DNA of 64,000 nucleotides from Paenibacillus_E qinlingensis_A (lineage in GTDB: Bacteria > Bacillota > Bacilli > Paenibacillales > NBRC-103111): assembly GCF_031455095.1 (NCBI RefSeq), contig NZ_JAVDSB010000001.1:496001-560000 (forward strand), given 5' to 3'. Position numbers and translations under genes: made by a program. The number at the start of each line of letters is the position of its first letter. The stretch's first letter is position 1. Of the stretch, positions 1-8,689 are shown one piece after another. The notes under the pieces were generated by a model, which saw only the letters and a program-made list of their open reading frames with translations, was not told where the DNA came from and made no database searches.

Positions 1-220
1 CGCCGAGCAGTTAGGCCAACGCCTAGGAATTGAGCCTATCTTCAAAGGTCAAGAATCGGAAACAGCGCTGCTTAGTAATGCAGCGAAGAGTATGCAGCTA
101 TTTGGCTATCCGCGGATTTCACTTCTACAGATGTTTGATTGGGTAGCGGAGTGGATCGAGCATGGTGGCAGCATGATTAATAAACCTACTCATTTCCAAG
201 AGAGAGAGGGGAAATTCTAA
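1..220 (+). CDS. NAD-dependent epimerase/dehydrogenase family protein, C-terminal end only
   Basis: Partial gene entering from the left edge. The frame from base 2 is open to a TAA at 218-220 and gives about 72 residues. The end reads like the C-terminal part of extended short-chain NAD-dependent epimerases/dehydratases: a helix containing LLSNAAKSMQLFGYP, then a helix with FDWVAEWI and a short polar tail. The Rossmann fold and active site lie outside the window, so the substrate cannot be named. The next gene begins 2 bp after this stop, and its ribosome site (GAGAGGGG) lies inside this gene, so the two are probably co-transcribed and translationally coupled. The family assignment rests on pattern recognition of the tail only. 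Confidence 0.55.
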   Translation, partial: AEQLGQRLGIEPIFKGQESETALLSNAAKSMQLFGYPRISLLQMFDWVAEWIEHGGSMINKPTHFQEREGKF

Positions 221-222
221 CC

Positions 223-1290
223 ATGACAGGACGCCGGGAATTAACGAAAGAGCAACGAATTGCGCTGCACGATGGACTGGTCATTCCAGCGCATCCACTT
301 GCCTTAACCGCAGATCGGTTGCTGGATGAGCAAAGTCAACGAGCGTTGACACGTTACTATATGGCAGCGGGTTCTGGTGGGATTGCGGTTGGCGTGCACT
401 CCACACAGTTTGAAATTCGTGATCCACAATACAATTTGTACGAGAAAGTACTTCGTATGGCATCGGAAGAAGTGGATCGCGCAGGACTTACCAGACCTTT
501 TATTAAGGTCGCAGGCATTTGTGGTCCTACAGATCAAGCCAAAGACGAGACAGATACGGCAATCTCCCTTGGCTATGATGCAGCCTTATTATCCATGGGT
601 GGCTTGAGTGGCTGGACCGAGTCTCAAATCTTGGAGCGGACAGCACGCATTGCGGAGAAAATGCCTGTCATCGGATTTTATCTCCAACCTTCCGTTGGCG
701 GCAAGGTGTACAGCTTCGATTTTTGGAAGCAGTTTGCTAACATTCCGGGGATTGTAGCGATCAAAATGGCTCCTTTTAACCGCTATCAAACGATTGATGT
801 CGTACGCGCTGTCTGCTATTCAGAACGCCGCGATGACATAGCTCTGTATACCGGCAATGATGACAACATTATTAATGATCTTCTAACTGTTTATAAATTC
901 CAAGTTGAGGGTAAGAACATAGAGAAAAGAATTGTAGGCGGATTACTGGGACATTGGGCCGTCTGGACGCAAAAAGCAGTGGAACTTTTAGACGAAATAA
1001 AGGGAATTCGAATGAATCCTACGCTAGCATCCGAATGGCTGACACGGAACATCGAGGTGACCGAAGCGAATGCAGCGTTCTTCGATCCAGCCAATGGCTT
1101 CGCAGGTTGTATTCCTGGTATTCATGAAGTACTTCGTCGTCAGGGATTGTTGAAAGGGACATGGTGCTTGAATCCACATGAAGAATTGTCGCCTGGCCAA
1201 TCGGAAGAAATTGACCGCATGTACAAAGACTATCCTCATTTGAACGATGATGCCTTTGTGAAGACGAATCTAGCGAATTGGTTATCTTAA
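223..1290 (+). CDS. Dihydrodipicolinate synthase (DapA/NanA) family aldolase
   Basis: A 355-residue TIM-barrel protein of the class I aldolase superfamily that includes DapA, N-acetylneuraminate lyase and sugar-acid dehydratases/aldolases. The likely Schiff-base lysine is K181, in the barrel strand reading IVAIKMAP, where DHDPS-family enzymes carry it. At 355 residues it is longer than DapA (about 290), with an extended N-terminus and C-terminal tail. It lacks the usual GTTGE phosphate loop, so lysine biosynthesis is unlikely. The gene starts 2 bp after the upstream epimerase-like gene, which fits a short sugar or sugar-acid catabolic operon; this is inference. The ATG at 223 follows GAGAGGGG at good spacing. 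The substrate is unknown. Confidence 0.75.
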   Translation: MTGRRELTKEQRIALHDGLVIPAHPLALTADRLLDEQSQRALTRYYMAAGSGGIAVGVHSTQFEIRDPQYNLYEKVLRMASEEVDRAGLTRPFIKVAGICGPTDQAKDETDTAISLGYDAALLSMGGLSGWTESQILERTARIAEKMPVIGFYLQPSVGGKVYSFDFWKQFANIPGIVAIKMAPFNRYQTIDVVRAVCYSERRDDIALYTGNDDNIINDLLTVYKFQVEGKNIEKRIVGGLLGHWAVWTQKAVELLDEIKGIRMNPTLASEWLTRNIEVTEANAAFFDPANGFAGCIPGIHEVLRRQGLLKGTWCLNPHEELSPGQSEEIDRMYKDYPHLNDDAFVKTNLANWLS

Positions 1291-1366
1291 TTAGGAAATG
1301 ATAGCCCGCCAAAGAAGTTTCTGCTACATTGAAAGTATGAAATTGACTTATTTTGGAGGGGTTCCT

Positions 1367-2164
1367 ATGCGTATTCGATTAGATCGGTTTCCACAAGGTG
1401 TCACCAAAGCTTTAACGCTAAGTTACGATGATGGCAAGTTACATGATCGCAGGCTTGTGCGTATATTGAATGAATACGGGATTAAAGGTACGTTTCATTT
1501 AAACAGTGGATTTTTAGGAAAAGAAGGGTATATTGAGGCGTCTGAGGTGGCTTCGTTATTCGCGGGACATGAGGTGTCTGCTCATACCATTGATCATCCT
1601 TTTTTAGAGCAATCTCCAATGGACCAAGTCGTACGAGAAATTTCACGTGATCGTGAAGCCTTGGAATCATTAGTCGGCTATCCTGTGCGCGGAATGAGCT
1701 ATCCATTCGGAACCTACTCCGAGCAAGTCGTTCAAGCACTGCCTACACTAGGCATTGAATATGCAAGGACGGTCGCTAGCCATGGCGGATTTCAAATGCC
1801 GCAAGACTTCTTAAGGTGGCATCCAACGTGCCATCATAAAAACATGCTTGAGCGTGCAGATGCATTCGTACAACTCGAACAAAGGCATTCCCGAATGTCG
1901 TTATTGTATGTCTGGGGACACAGTTATGAGTTCGAAAATGATAACAACTGGGAAATGCTTGAGGAGTTTGGTGAAAAAGTAAAAGGCAGATCCGACATCT
2001 GGTTTGCAACGAATGCTGAAATTGTGGCGTACATGCAAGCCGTTGAACGTCTTCGTTTCTCCGCGAATTGCCAGATGATTCATAATCCTTCGGCGATTCC
2101 AGTCTGGATCAGTGTAGAAGGGGAACAGGTAGTGGTTCCAGCGGGACAAATCATCAATATATAG
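1367..2164 (+). CDS. Polysaccharide deacetylase (NodB homology, CE4-like)
   Basis: A 265-residue NodB-homology domain protein. The CE4 motifs are visible in order: YDDG near the N-terminus (metal aspartate and base), AHTIDHP (the H-x-x-x-H metal pair), MSYPFG (motif 3) and RWHP later. Such enzymes deacetylate N-acetylglucosamine polymers or related amides. No signal peptide is seen, so it would act in the cytosol unless exported another way. The start was moved to the ATG at 1367 because TTTGGAGGGG sits just before it; the frame is open further upstream to 1298 but has no comparable ribosome site there. It follows the aldolase gene by 76 bp with no terminator between them. Confidence 0.8.
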   Translation: MRIRLDRFPQGVTKALTLSYDDGKLHDRRLVRILNEYGIKGTFHLNSGFLGKEGYIEASEVASLFAGHEVSAHTIDHPFLEQSPMDQVVREISRDREALESLVGYPVRGMSYPFGTYSEQVVQALPTLGIEYARTVASHGGFQMPQDFLRWHPTCHHKNMLERADAFVQLEQRHSRMSLLYVWGHSYEFENDNNWEMLEEFGEKVKGRSDIWFATNAEIVAYMQAVERLRFSANCQMIHNPSAIPVWISVEGEQVVVPAGQIINI

Positions 2165-2292
2165 TGTTTTTTTGTGAAAAAGTGTAAAATCGCCTAATTT
2201 GCTAATAGTTTCTTAACAATATTCAATTATGATAAAGGTAACAAAACGTGTGAGTTATCCACAATAGGAATTTCAAAATCGGGGGGATCAAT

Positions 2293-2463
2293 ATGGGACA
2301 ACGATATGAGTTGGAAGAAAAGATTGAAGCACTTCGTAATGAGCTGAATCTTGCTAGTCAAACATACGGCCTATTGTCTGATACGGTATTGAAACTTTCT
2401 ATCGAATTGGATGAACTGTTGAATACCTATTATCAACTTCTTTTTTCTCGAACCATTGCCTAA
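2293..2463 (+). CDS. Spo0E-like aspartyl-phosphate phosphatase
   Basis: A 56-residue protein of the Spo0E/YisI/YnzD family, which dephosphorylates Spo0A~P and delays sporulation. The sequence shows the two-helix pattern of the family: an N-terminal helix beginning EEKIEALRNEL and a second helix with the signature LSIELDELLNTYYQ, containing the S-x-x-x-D motif that holds the catalytic aspartate. A very strong ribosome site (GGGGGG at 2281-2286) precedes the ATG. It is a stand-alone gene after the deacetylase, closed by a terminator at 2479-2518. It lies tail to tail with the germinant receptor operon, so both neighbours concern sporulation. Which Spo0A-type target it acts on is not shown by sequence. 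Confidence 0.85.
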   Translation: MGQRYELEEKIEALRNELNLASQTYGLLSDTVLKLSIELDELLNTYYQLLFSRTIA

Positions 2464-2478
2464 TGAGGCAACGAAGAA

Positions 2479-2518
2479 ACCGAGTTCACACTTGCGGGTG
2501 TGAATCTCGGTCTTTTTT
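2479..2518 (+). terminator. Intrinsic terminator after the Spo0E-like gene
   Basis: Inverted repeat ACCGAG-TTCACAC ... GTGTGAA-CTCGGT followed by a six-T run. It also covers the last codons of the convergent permease gene on the minus strand. Confidence 0.9.
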
Positions 2519-3589
2519 ATTTCTAAGCCATGATAGTCCCCATAAGACAAGGGGGATAGCTACCATATGGATCGGGAAAATAAACGGAACGGCAATCTTT
2601 TGTGGGAAAAAGATGGAGCTGTCGAAATAACTTCGCGGTACCATAGCGATGATCAGAATAACGGGGGCTACCACCCAAAGCATGCGTGGCCATTGAACCA
2701 CTTTGAACACTTGTGCAGTGCCGTAAGTACATACAAAAAAGTACAAGGAAACCTTCATGAAGACCCCTATGATCCAGATGGGAATGAGGATGGCATCAAG
2801 ATTTTGAAAAAAGTTATACACAGAGATGTAACGTACGAGATTGAAATAAGGATAAGTCTGTCCCGCAGCCATTTGAGCACCAAATAGTGTAACAAGAACG
2901 AACGCGGATGCACTTGTGAGTAAGCCAGTTACAGCAACACCAAACACAGCGGGCTTAACGCCTTGATCAGGATGCTTTAGGAAAGCAAGCAAGAAGACAA
3001 GCATGACACAATCACCTAGAAACGTGCTTGTTGGCAGAGAGCCCTTCAGAATGACTTTCCATCCCGAATCCACATAGAGCGGGAGAATTTGCTTCAGATG
3101 AATATCTTGTATACTGAGCAGTAAGGTTAAGATAATCATAATTAATAGGAAGGGACCAAGAATTTCACTGCATCTTGCAATACCTTCTACACCAGTTTTT
3201 GTGACATAAATAGCAACAAGCATCATAGCAACAATGGGCACGAGAATTGGCGTTTGCGGCAGGATGGTTGCGAGAATGAAGTCAGCGTATTGACGTAGAA
3301 CCATGGCAAGTACAACGTACCAGAATGCTCCATAGATAAAAAAAAGAAATCGGGCCATCCATGTGCCAACTAATTGGGGGAGATACGTGACAAGGGTTTG
3401 ACCCGGATATTTGCGATTGATTCGCGTGCATACAAAGGCAATACATATACCAATGAGCGTCGCAATCAACATGGAGAGCCAAGAGTCTTGCTTGGAGGCC
3501 ATTATAGCAGGTTGAATCGTTAACAGAATGGTCATGCTGACTTGCATGGACGCTAACATCCAAAATAATTGCTTTCCGCTAATCCGCAT
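2486..3589 (-). CDS. Spore germination permease, GerAB/GerKB family (second B subunit)
   Basis: A 367-residue integral membrane protein with about ten hydrophobic segments, of the Spore_permease family (APC superfamily) that forms the B subunit of germinant receptors in the spore inner membrane. The N-terminus reads RISGKQLFWMLASMQVSM and the usual polar breaks between helices are present. It is the last gene of the minus-strand operon, 12 bp after the small D-like gene. The start was placed at 3589 because AAAGGAG lies 7 bases before this ATG; an ATG two codons upstream is too close to that site. It is a second, divergent B subunit in the same operon as the one at 5028-6128. B subunits are thought to bind the germinant, so this one may widen or change specificity; that part is inference. 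Confidence 0.88.
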   Translation of the reverse strand: MRISGKQLFWMLASMQVSMTILLTIQPAIMASKQDSWLSMLIATLIGICIAFVCTRINRKYPGQTLVTYLPQLVGTWMARFLFFIYGAFWYVVLAMVLRQYADFILATILPQTPILVPIVAMMLVAIYVTKTGVEGIARCSEILGPFLLIMIILTLLLSIQDIHLKQILPLYVDSGWKVILKGSLPTSTFLGDCVMLVFLLAFLKHPDQGVKPAVFGVAVTGLLTSASAFVLVTLFGAQMAAGQTYPYFNLVRYISVYNFFQNLDAILIPIWIIGVFMKVSLYFFVCTYGTAQVFKVVQWPRMLWVVAPVILIIAMVPRSYFDSSIFFPQKIAVPFIFPIHMVAIPLVLWGLSWLRNKKDRDSHPQV

Positions 3590-3601
3590 GCCCATTCTCC
3601 T

Positions 3602-3832
3602 TTACTGATCAATCATCTTACCTAGCGGTCGAAAGATTACATTCACCCAGTCCGTAGGCCCAGAAAGTCTCGGATAAAGGAAGAGCATAATGGCTAAGAA
3701 CCAACACAAGCAAAGAATAGACCAATAGGTCATCTTCTCTTTAGATGGTATTTTTTTGCGAAACCAATACCATTGTACTCCTGTGATTAGTACGCAAAGC
3801 AGCATGATCCATGGAATAGCTTTCGACGTCAT
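3602..3832 (-). CDS. Small two-helix membrane protein, germinant receptor D-subunit type
   Basis: A 76-residue protein with two hydrophobic segments (residues about 7-24 and 37-55) separated by a basic loop (RKKIPSKEK). It begins inside the stop of the GerC-type gene (ATGA overlap at 3829-3832) and is followed 12 bp later by the second permease, so it is translated as part of the receptor operon. Small two-helix D proteins next to Ger operons are known in Bacillus and modulate receptor function. The assignment rests on size, topology and position, not on recognisable motifs. Its placement between C and a second B gene is unusual. Confidence 0.7.
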   Translation of the reverse strand: MTSKAIPWIMLLCVLITGVQWYWFRKKIPSKEKMTYWSILCLCWFLAIMLFLYPRLSGPTDWVNVIFRPLGKMIDQ

Positions 3833-5031
3833 TTTCGCGGTTTCTCCTCAATTCCTACTTCTTTGATACTGGTTAAGCCAGGACGTTGAATTGTCGCATG
3901 TGGTTGAATGGTAACTTCAATCGTGGGGAAAATATCCTCCCAATGTGATTTTTGTTGTTCCCATTCTTTGGGATACGCACGATGAAAGGCCCCTCCAAAA
4001 TCGAAAATATCAGCTTGAAGCTCTTTCTGGACTTTGTTTAAAGCAATACGGACACGATCTTCAATATCCTCATTCATGGCGGATTCAATGATTTTAACTG
4101 CTTTAGGATCCGAGCTAAGTTTTAAGTTTGTTGAGTTTTGCAGGGCATTATTTTCTGTTCGTATTTGGATATCCAATGTCCAGATTCCATTATGAATCAA
4201 TGGTTTAATCTTGGTTTTACTGGTTGTTAATCGAAGTGAAACAGAGTTAGGGCTTTTTTCTTCCGGATTCACGGTAACGACTGCTTGTTTGATTTCATTG
4301 CGGATCCAGAGTATCCCTCTGGTGGTAAATTCATCGACAACGCCAACCATTTTGCCATCTTTGAAAATAGCCGTACCATTCACTGGAGAAGGGATGCTAT
4401 CGTAATTGTTTGGTGCAGATGCAGGCAGCATTTCTATCCATGGAGTTGCTGCCGCACCAGTCTCTTTGACAAGCATATGAGCAAGATCAGCAAGCGTAAC
4501 ACTAAGAGAAAGTTTACCTTTCGAGATTTCTCGCATAATCTCCGCTGAATTTCGTTCAAGGAAGGACTGAGTCGTAAGCATTTGCCTCGCCTTTCCTTTG
4601 GTTACGTACATGTAGGCACGTTCTCTTGGCTGTGGAGCACGCATTAAGTAATCAATTTCATCTCGAATGCCATCCTTGGCAATATCCTCACTAAAAATAA
4701 ATACCTCTGCATGCCCCCAGAATAATTTCCGTGGCAGCTTCTCTTGAATATGGGATAGCGCATCAGGAATATTCTCTCCCGTAGCAGAAGTAACGATAGA
4801 AGCCTGATTGCCAACATTAGCCCCTTGACCACCCATTCCATTGTTAGAGGAGGTCCTTGGTACGAAGATTTGAACAGATAGCAAAATGGTATTTGGTCCC
4901 ACCTTATCTATAGCTGCGCCTGTAATTAAAGCGACATCATTGACTTCAATGCGATCCCAGCATCCTGTAAGCATGAGCAGGCTCGGTACTAGCGCAAACA
5001 GTAATCCGCGGTGACGTTTAGGGGAACTCAT
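3829..5031 (-). CDS. Ger(x)C family spore germination lipoprotein (C subunit)
   Basis: A 400-residue lipoprotein of the GerAC/GerKC family. It has an N-terminal basic stretch and hydrophobic core ending in the lipobox LTGC (cysteine at about residue 24), followed by WDRIEVNDVALITGAAIDK, the hallmark opening of mature GerC proteins. The mature domain would sit on the outer face of the spore inner membrane, anchored by diacylglycerol. The start overlaps the stop of the upstream permease gene (ATGA, 5028-5031) and its own stop overlaps the next start, so translation of A-B-C-D is tightly coupled. The length is normal for the family. Confidence 0.92.
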   Translation of the reverse strand: MSSPKRHRGLLFALVPSLLMLTGCWDRIEVNDVALITGAAIDKVGPNTILLSVQIFVPRTSSNNGMGGQGANVGNQASIVTSATGENIPDALSHIQEKLPRKLFWGHAEVFIFSEDIAKDGIRDEIDYLMRAPQPRERAYMYVTKGKARQMLTTQSFLERNSAEIMREISKGKLSLSVTLADLAHMLVKETGAAATPWIEMLPASAPNNYDSIPSPVNGTAIFKDGKMVGVVDEFTTRGILWIRNEIKQAVVTVNPEEKSPNSVSLRLTTSKTKIKPLIHNGIWTLDIQIRTENNALQNSTNLKLSSDPKAVKIIESAMNEDIEDRVRIALNKVQKELQADIFDFGGAFHRAYPKEWEQQKSHWEDIFPTIEVTIQPHATIQRPGLTSIKEVGIEEKPRK

Positions 5032-6128
5032 CGCCGAAGCATCCTCCCTTTAATTACAACCGTAACGAGTAGAGAAGCTGGGATGACCAGTTGCATCAAC
5101 AGGGAAAAGAAAGGGATACTCGTACTAAGTGCATGATTCATTTCCTGGAAATTAGGGGAAATCCATATACTGACCAGTATTATGAGGAATCCCATAGGTA
5201 TTATTATGGGGCGGTAGTCAGATAGCTTGAATAATTGAGCTGTCCCCAGCAGGACCAAATAATAAACCATGGTAATCTTCACGAAAATGCCAATTAACCA
5301 TACGGCCATTAACAGGGATTCAAGATGCTCTAAAAAATCAGACAATGATATATATCGTACAGCTACCAGAAATGGATAGTTCATCGCTGGAGTAAGTTCG
5401 CCAAAAATTAACAAAATAGGCAAGTTAATAGCTAACATCGTAATCATGACGGACAGCACACCGTAGATGCTCCATTTCATTCCGAGTTCCTTTTTATTTA
5501 GATACGGATATAAGAATGACAGAACGAAAAATTGGGAGAACCAAGAGGCAGGAACAATAGATCCTAGTAGTGGTGGCAGAGGACCATTTCCCCAAAAAGG
5601 CTGCATGTGTTTAAGTTGAAAGTCAGGAATTAGGGAAGTGACCATTGCGAAAATAATAAAAATCGCTACCGGAATCAGGATCTGTGAAGATCTGGCAAGT
5701 ACTTCAATGCCTTCATATAGTGCATAAGCACATACTGCAATGATAGGTACCACAACGAAAAGCATGGGCGTATCCACTAAAAAATTACCCGTAATAAACT
5801 CACCGTACTCTCTCACGCTTATGCTTGCGGAATATAGGAAGGCTGCGACATACGAAAAGGCAACTAGCGCACCTGCAAATCGTCCTATAATCCGTGGCAC
5901 ATATTGCACGAAAGTATCATTTGGAAATCTCATATGTAAGTGATAAACAATATAGATGGTTAAAAGACCAACAAGTGAGGACAGGATAGGCGCCATCCAC
6001 ATATCTATTCCAGCTACTCTCATCGTAATGGACGGGACAGAAAGTGCTGCTGTAGCTAGTATCGTCGGATGCATGAGGAGCGCCATCTGCATGGGGGAGA
6101 TTCTACCTTTTTCGATCATGGGCATCAT
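5028..6128 (-). CDS. Spore germination permease, GerAB/GerKB family (first B subunit)
   Basis: A 366-residue (or slightly shorter) multi-spanning protein of the Spore_permease family, B subunit of the germinant receptor. The N-terminus contains GRISPMQMALLMHPTILAT, typical of GerAB-type proteins, followed by about ten hydrophobic segments. The gene overlaps the end of the A subunit gene by about 26 bp and the start of the C gene by 4 bp. Three ATG codons lie close together at 6128, 6125 and 6119. The AAAGGA site is almost abutting the first, so initiation at 6125 or 6119 is more likely than at 6128. A B subunit placed directly after A is the usual order; the additional B gene at the operon end is not. 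Confidence 0.92.
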   Translation of the reverse strand: MMPMIEKGRISPMQMALLMHPTILATAALSVPSITMRVAGIDMWMAPILSSLVGLLTIYIVYHLHMRFPNDTFVQYVPRIIGRFAGALVAFSYVAAFLYSASISVREYGEFITGNFLVDTPMLFVVVPIIAVCAYALYEGIEVLARSSQILIPVAIFIIFAMVTSLIPDFQLKHMQPFWGNGPLPPLLGSIVPASWFSQFFVLSFLYPYLNKKELGMKWSIYGVLSVMITMLAINLPILLIFGELTPAMNYPFLVAVRYISLSDFLEHLESLLMAVWLIGIFVKITMVYYLVLLGTAQLFKLSDYRPIIIPMGFLIILVSIWISPNFQEMNHALSTSIPFFSLLMQLVIPASLLVTVVIKGRMLRR

Positions 6129-7800
6129 TTCCTTTAAGGTGATCTGGTTTTTGCCCCTCAGGTTGACGAATATTGTTCGAATTGACCGTGAAGAGAGGTC
6201 GACGCCTCATCGACCAAATCGGGGCACGAACAAGCACATCTTTCAGTTCACTCCCCTTAATTGGAGCAAGCGGCTGAAGATAGGGCACGCCTAAAGAACG
6301 TAATGAGCACAAATGGATGATAATGACAATGAATCCTAGCATCAGACCTAATAACCCGAGCATGCCAGACAAGAACATGATAGGAAATCGCAGCATACGC
6401 AGTGCAATGCCAGTTGCATACTGCGGCATCATGAAGGAAGCAACCCCAGTAATGGCAACGACCATAACCATCGGTGCGGATACTAGGCCTGCTGATGTCG
6501 CTGCTTGTCCAATGACGAGCGCACCAACGATACTGACAGCAGCGCCAACTTGTTTAGGGAGTCTAACACCTGCCTCACGCAAGGCTTCAAATGAGATTTC
6601 CATGAGCAAAGCTTCTACAAGCGCAGGGAAAGGAATATCCTCTCGCGACTTCGCGATACTTAGCAGCAACGAAGTTGGAACCATTTCTTGATGGAACGTT
6701 AAAATTGCGATGTAGAGGGATGGCAACAAAAGCGCTGTAAAGAAAAAGACATAGCGCAACCAACGAATCAATGTACCAATGATAAAACGCTGGTAGTAGT
6801 CTTCTGGAGATTGCAGCATGGAAAAGAGTGTGGCTGGTGCTATTAAGGCGAAGGGTGTCCCATCGACAAGAATGGAGACTTTACCTTCTAGAAGTGCAGC
6901 GCAGACTACATCAGGTCGCTCAGTTACTTGAATTTGAGGAAATGGCGAAAAAGGACTATCCTCAATCAGTCCTTCAATGTAGCCACTCTCCAATATGCCG
7001 TCGATGCGTATCTCACTAATTCGCTGATCCACTTCCTCAATGAGCGAATCTCTCGCGATGCCTTCCATGTATACGACAATAACGGTAGTTTTCGTGTGGG
7101 TACCAATGGTGTAAGCAATCATTTTCATCGCTGGAGTCTTAATTTTCCTGCGCAGCATGGACGTATTAACTAAGAGTGTTTCAGTAAAGCCTTCGCGCGG
7201 TCCTCGAACCACGGATTCAGCAGTGGGCTCATTAATTGCGCGTTTATCCCATTTGGCTACTCCTAGTGCGAAGCAAGTGGGAACACCTTGCACAAAAAGT
7301 CCAACACAACCGCAAGATAAATGGGAAATTAAATCGTCCATACGGACAATTTCAGCGATATTCGAGATAGAGACAAGAGCAGATAATTCCTTGACCGTGT
7401 AGTTCCATTCAGCTTCAGGCTCGCTAATTAAGGGTGTGAGTACATCTTTATTTAGAAGTTCAAGATCAATTAAGCCCTCGACATAAATAACAAAAGCTTT
7501 GGTCGTTTGACCGATGTTGAATGTGTGTATGTGAATATCATGACATTTATAATAAATGAGATGGAGTTCACGCAAATTATCTTCCAACTGGTCTGAGATG
7601 TAGATGGGTGAGACCGTAGACATGGCATCCATGAGCAAGACTCCTTGTCCAATAGACACGCCTATCCAAAGTGGATGGGTTCGTCGTTTATTTGGGTAAT
7701 ACGTATCTTTTTGTCCAAATATGTCATGATTTAAACGCAAATACCTAAAATGCATCACATCTTTCGATGAGATTGGTTGTACACTCGCCTCCTTAGACAT
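6103..7800 (-). CDS. Spore germination protein GerA/GerKA family (A subunit)
   Basis: A 565-residue A subunit of a germinant receptor. It has a long soluble N-terminal domain (roughly residues 1-330). A membrane domain follows with the family segments GTLIRWLRYVFFFTALLLPSLY, a proline- and glutamate-rich amphipathic stretch (EDIPFPALVEALLMEISFEALREAG), then LPKQVGAAVSIVGALVIGQAA. The soluble C-terminal tail is short. This is the first gene of the five-gene minus-strand operon. The ATG at 7800 has no good ribosome site upstream; an AAGGAGG lies just after it within the coding frame. The true start could be an internal codon such as the ATG near 7755, or translation may be weak. The 69 bp between this gene and the divergent hydrolase gene must hold both promoters. 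No convincing sigma-G site was found there. Confidence 0.92.
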   Translation of the reverse strand: MSKEASVQPISSKDVMHFRYLRLNHDIFGQKDTYYPNKRRTHPLWIGVSIGQGVLLMDAMSTVSPIYISDQLEDNLRELHLIYYKCHDIHIHTFNIGQTTKAFVIYVEGLIDLELLNKDVLTPLISEPEAEWNYTVKELSALVSISNIAEIVRMDDLISHLSCGCVGLFVQGVPTCFALGVAKWDKRAINEPTAESVVRGPREGFTETLLVNTSMLRRKIKTPAMKMIAYTIGTHTKTTVIVVYMEGIARDSLIEEVDQRISEIRIDGILESGYIEGLIEDSPFSPFPQIQVTERPDVVCAALLEGKVSILVDGTPFALIAPATLFSMLQSPEDYYQRFIIGTLIRWLRYVFFFTALLLPSLYIAILTFHQEMVPTSLLLSIAKSREDIPFPALVEALLMEISFEALREAGVRLPKQVGAAVSIVGALVIGQAATSAGLVSAPMVMVVAITGVASFMMPQYATGIALRMLRFPIMFLSGMLGLLGLMLGFIVIIIHLCSLRSLGVPYLQPLAPIKGSELKDVLVRAPIWSMRRRPLFTVNSNNIRQPEGQKPDHLKGNDAHDRKR

Positions 7801-7869
7801 GGTATAATTTGTGAGGAATTTATCTCATCAGTACGTAAGAAGAAGGCTTGGTCAATCAAAGGAGGATTC

Positions 7870-8508
7870 ATGAGGATGGCAGTATGGGTAGAGCAAGGAG
7901 ATACCGTTCTATTTCAAGGAGATAGTATTACGGATGCAGGACGTATTCGTGATAATGGCAACGATCTAGGCAGAGGCTATGCACTTATGACAGCTGCACT
8001 TTTTTCAGCGAAATATCCGGAGAAACAGGTTAAGTTCTTGAACAGAGGGATTTCTGGCAATCGTGTTCCTGATTTGCAAGAGAGATGGCAGCAAGATTGT
8101 TTGGATTTGAAACCAAATCTGGTTTCGATTTATATTGGCATCAACGATACGTGGCGTAGATTTGATCGTAATGAAGGGACCTCAACCGAGAAATTTAAAG
8201 AGGGGTACCGTCAGCTGCTAGAACGGACATCAAGTACGGGAGCGAAGCTGCTTCTTATCGAGCCATTTGTACTGCCAGTGCCTGAGGATCGCAAGCTATG
8301 GAGAGAAGATTTGGATCCTAAGATCACGGCCATCCGTGAATTAGCCAGAGAATTCGGCGCACGTCTACTATGCTTAGACGGTTTGTTTGCCCAAGCTTCT
8401 ACGCAAGCTGATAGCGCTTTCTGGGCACCAGATGGCGTTCACCCGTCTCCTGCTGGACACGCATTAATTGCCAACGCTTGGTTGAAGGCAGTGGGAGCTG
8501 CAGAGTAG
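7870..8508 (+). CDS. SGNH/GDSL-family hydrolase (carbohydrate esterase type)
   Basis: A 212-residue SGNH hydrolase. The blocks are visible in order: GDSITD with nucleophile S19, RGISGNRVPDL (oxyanion glycine), GINDTW (oxyanion asparagine) and APDGVHPSPAGH with D188 and H191 of the catalytic triad. No signal peptide, so it is cytoplasmic; relatives deacetylate sugars or act on rhamnogalacturonan and xylan oligomers. The start was set at 7870 because AAAGGAGG lies at ideal spacing. The open frame continues upstream but would overlap the divergent germination gene. It is monocistronic, with a terminator directly after it. The exact ester substrate is unknown. Confidence 0.85.
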   Translation: MRMAVWVEQGDTVLFQGDSITDAGRIRDNGNDLGRGYALMTAALFSAKYPEKQVKFLNRGISGNRVPDLQERWQQDCLDLKPNLVSIYIGINDTWRRFDRNEGTSTEKFKEGYRQLLERTSSTGAKLLLIEPFVLPVPEDRKLWREDLDPKITAIRELAREFGARLLCLDGLFAQASTQADSAFWAPDGVHPSPAGHALIANAWLKAVGAAE

Positions 8509-8540
8509 GCAATTACATATCGCATAGTTTTAGAATTGAA

Positions 8541-8570
8541 AGCTTCCGCAACGTGCGAGAAGCTTTTCTT
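8541..8570 (+). terminator. Intrinsic terminator after the SGNH hydrolase gene
   Basis: Stem AGCTTCCGCA / TGCG-A-GAAGCT with a three-base loop and a single bulge, followed by TTTTCTT. Confidence 0.8.
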
Positions 8571-8587
8571 ACTATTTATAGAAGAAA

Positions 8588-8616
8588 AGTGGTCATTATT
8601 TGACGTAGAGTGGTCA
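8588..8616 (+). promoter_or_regulatory. Candidate AraC-type operator: AGTGGTCA direct repeats 21 bp apart
   Basis: The octamer AGTGGTCA occurs at 8588-8595 and again at 8609-8616, exactly 21 bp apart, that is two helical turns on the same face. AraC/XylS regulators typically bind direct repeats at this spacing upstream of an activated promoter. The pair lies 74 bp before the heparinase II/III-like gene, and an AraC-family gene lies just beyond it at 10618-11448. The regulator-site match is inference. Confidence 0.5.
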
Positions 8617-8689
8617 AAATAGTAGCTAGTTTGTTGATATATGATGGGGTTATAGTTAAAGAATAGTGTGTAGGCAGGGAGGATAATCT

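Noticed and set aside
6317..6691. 124-codon plus-strand open frame
   Set aside because: Antisense to the GerA-type A subunit; shadow of a membrane-protein gene.
7801..7869. Sigma-G promoter for the germination operon
   Set aside because: No convincing -35/-10 pair at 17-18 bp; the best -10-like word lies too close to the ATG at 7800.
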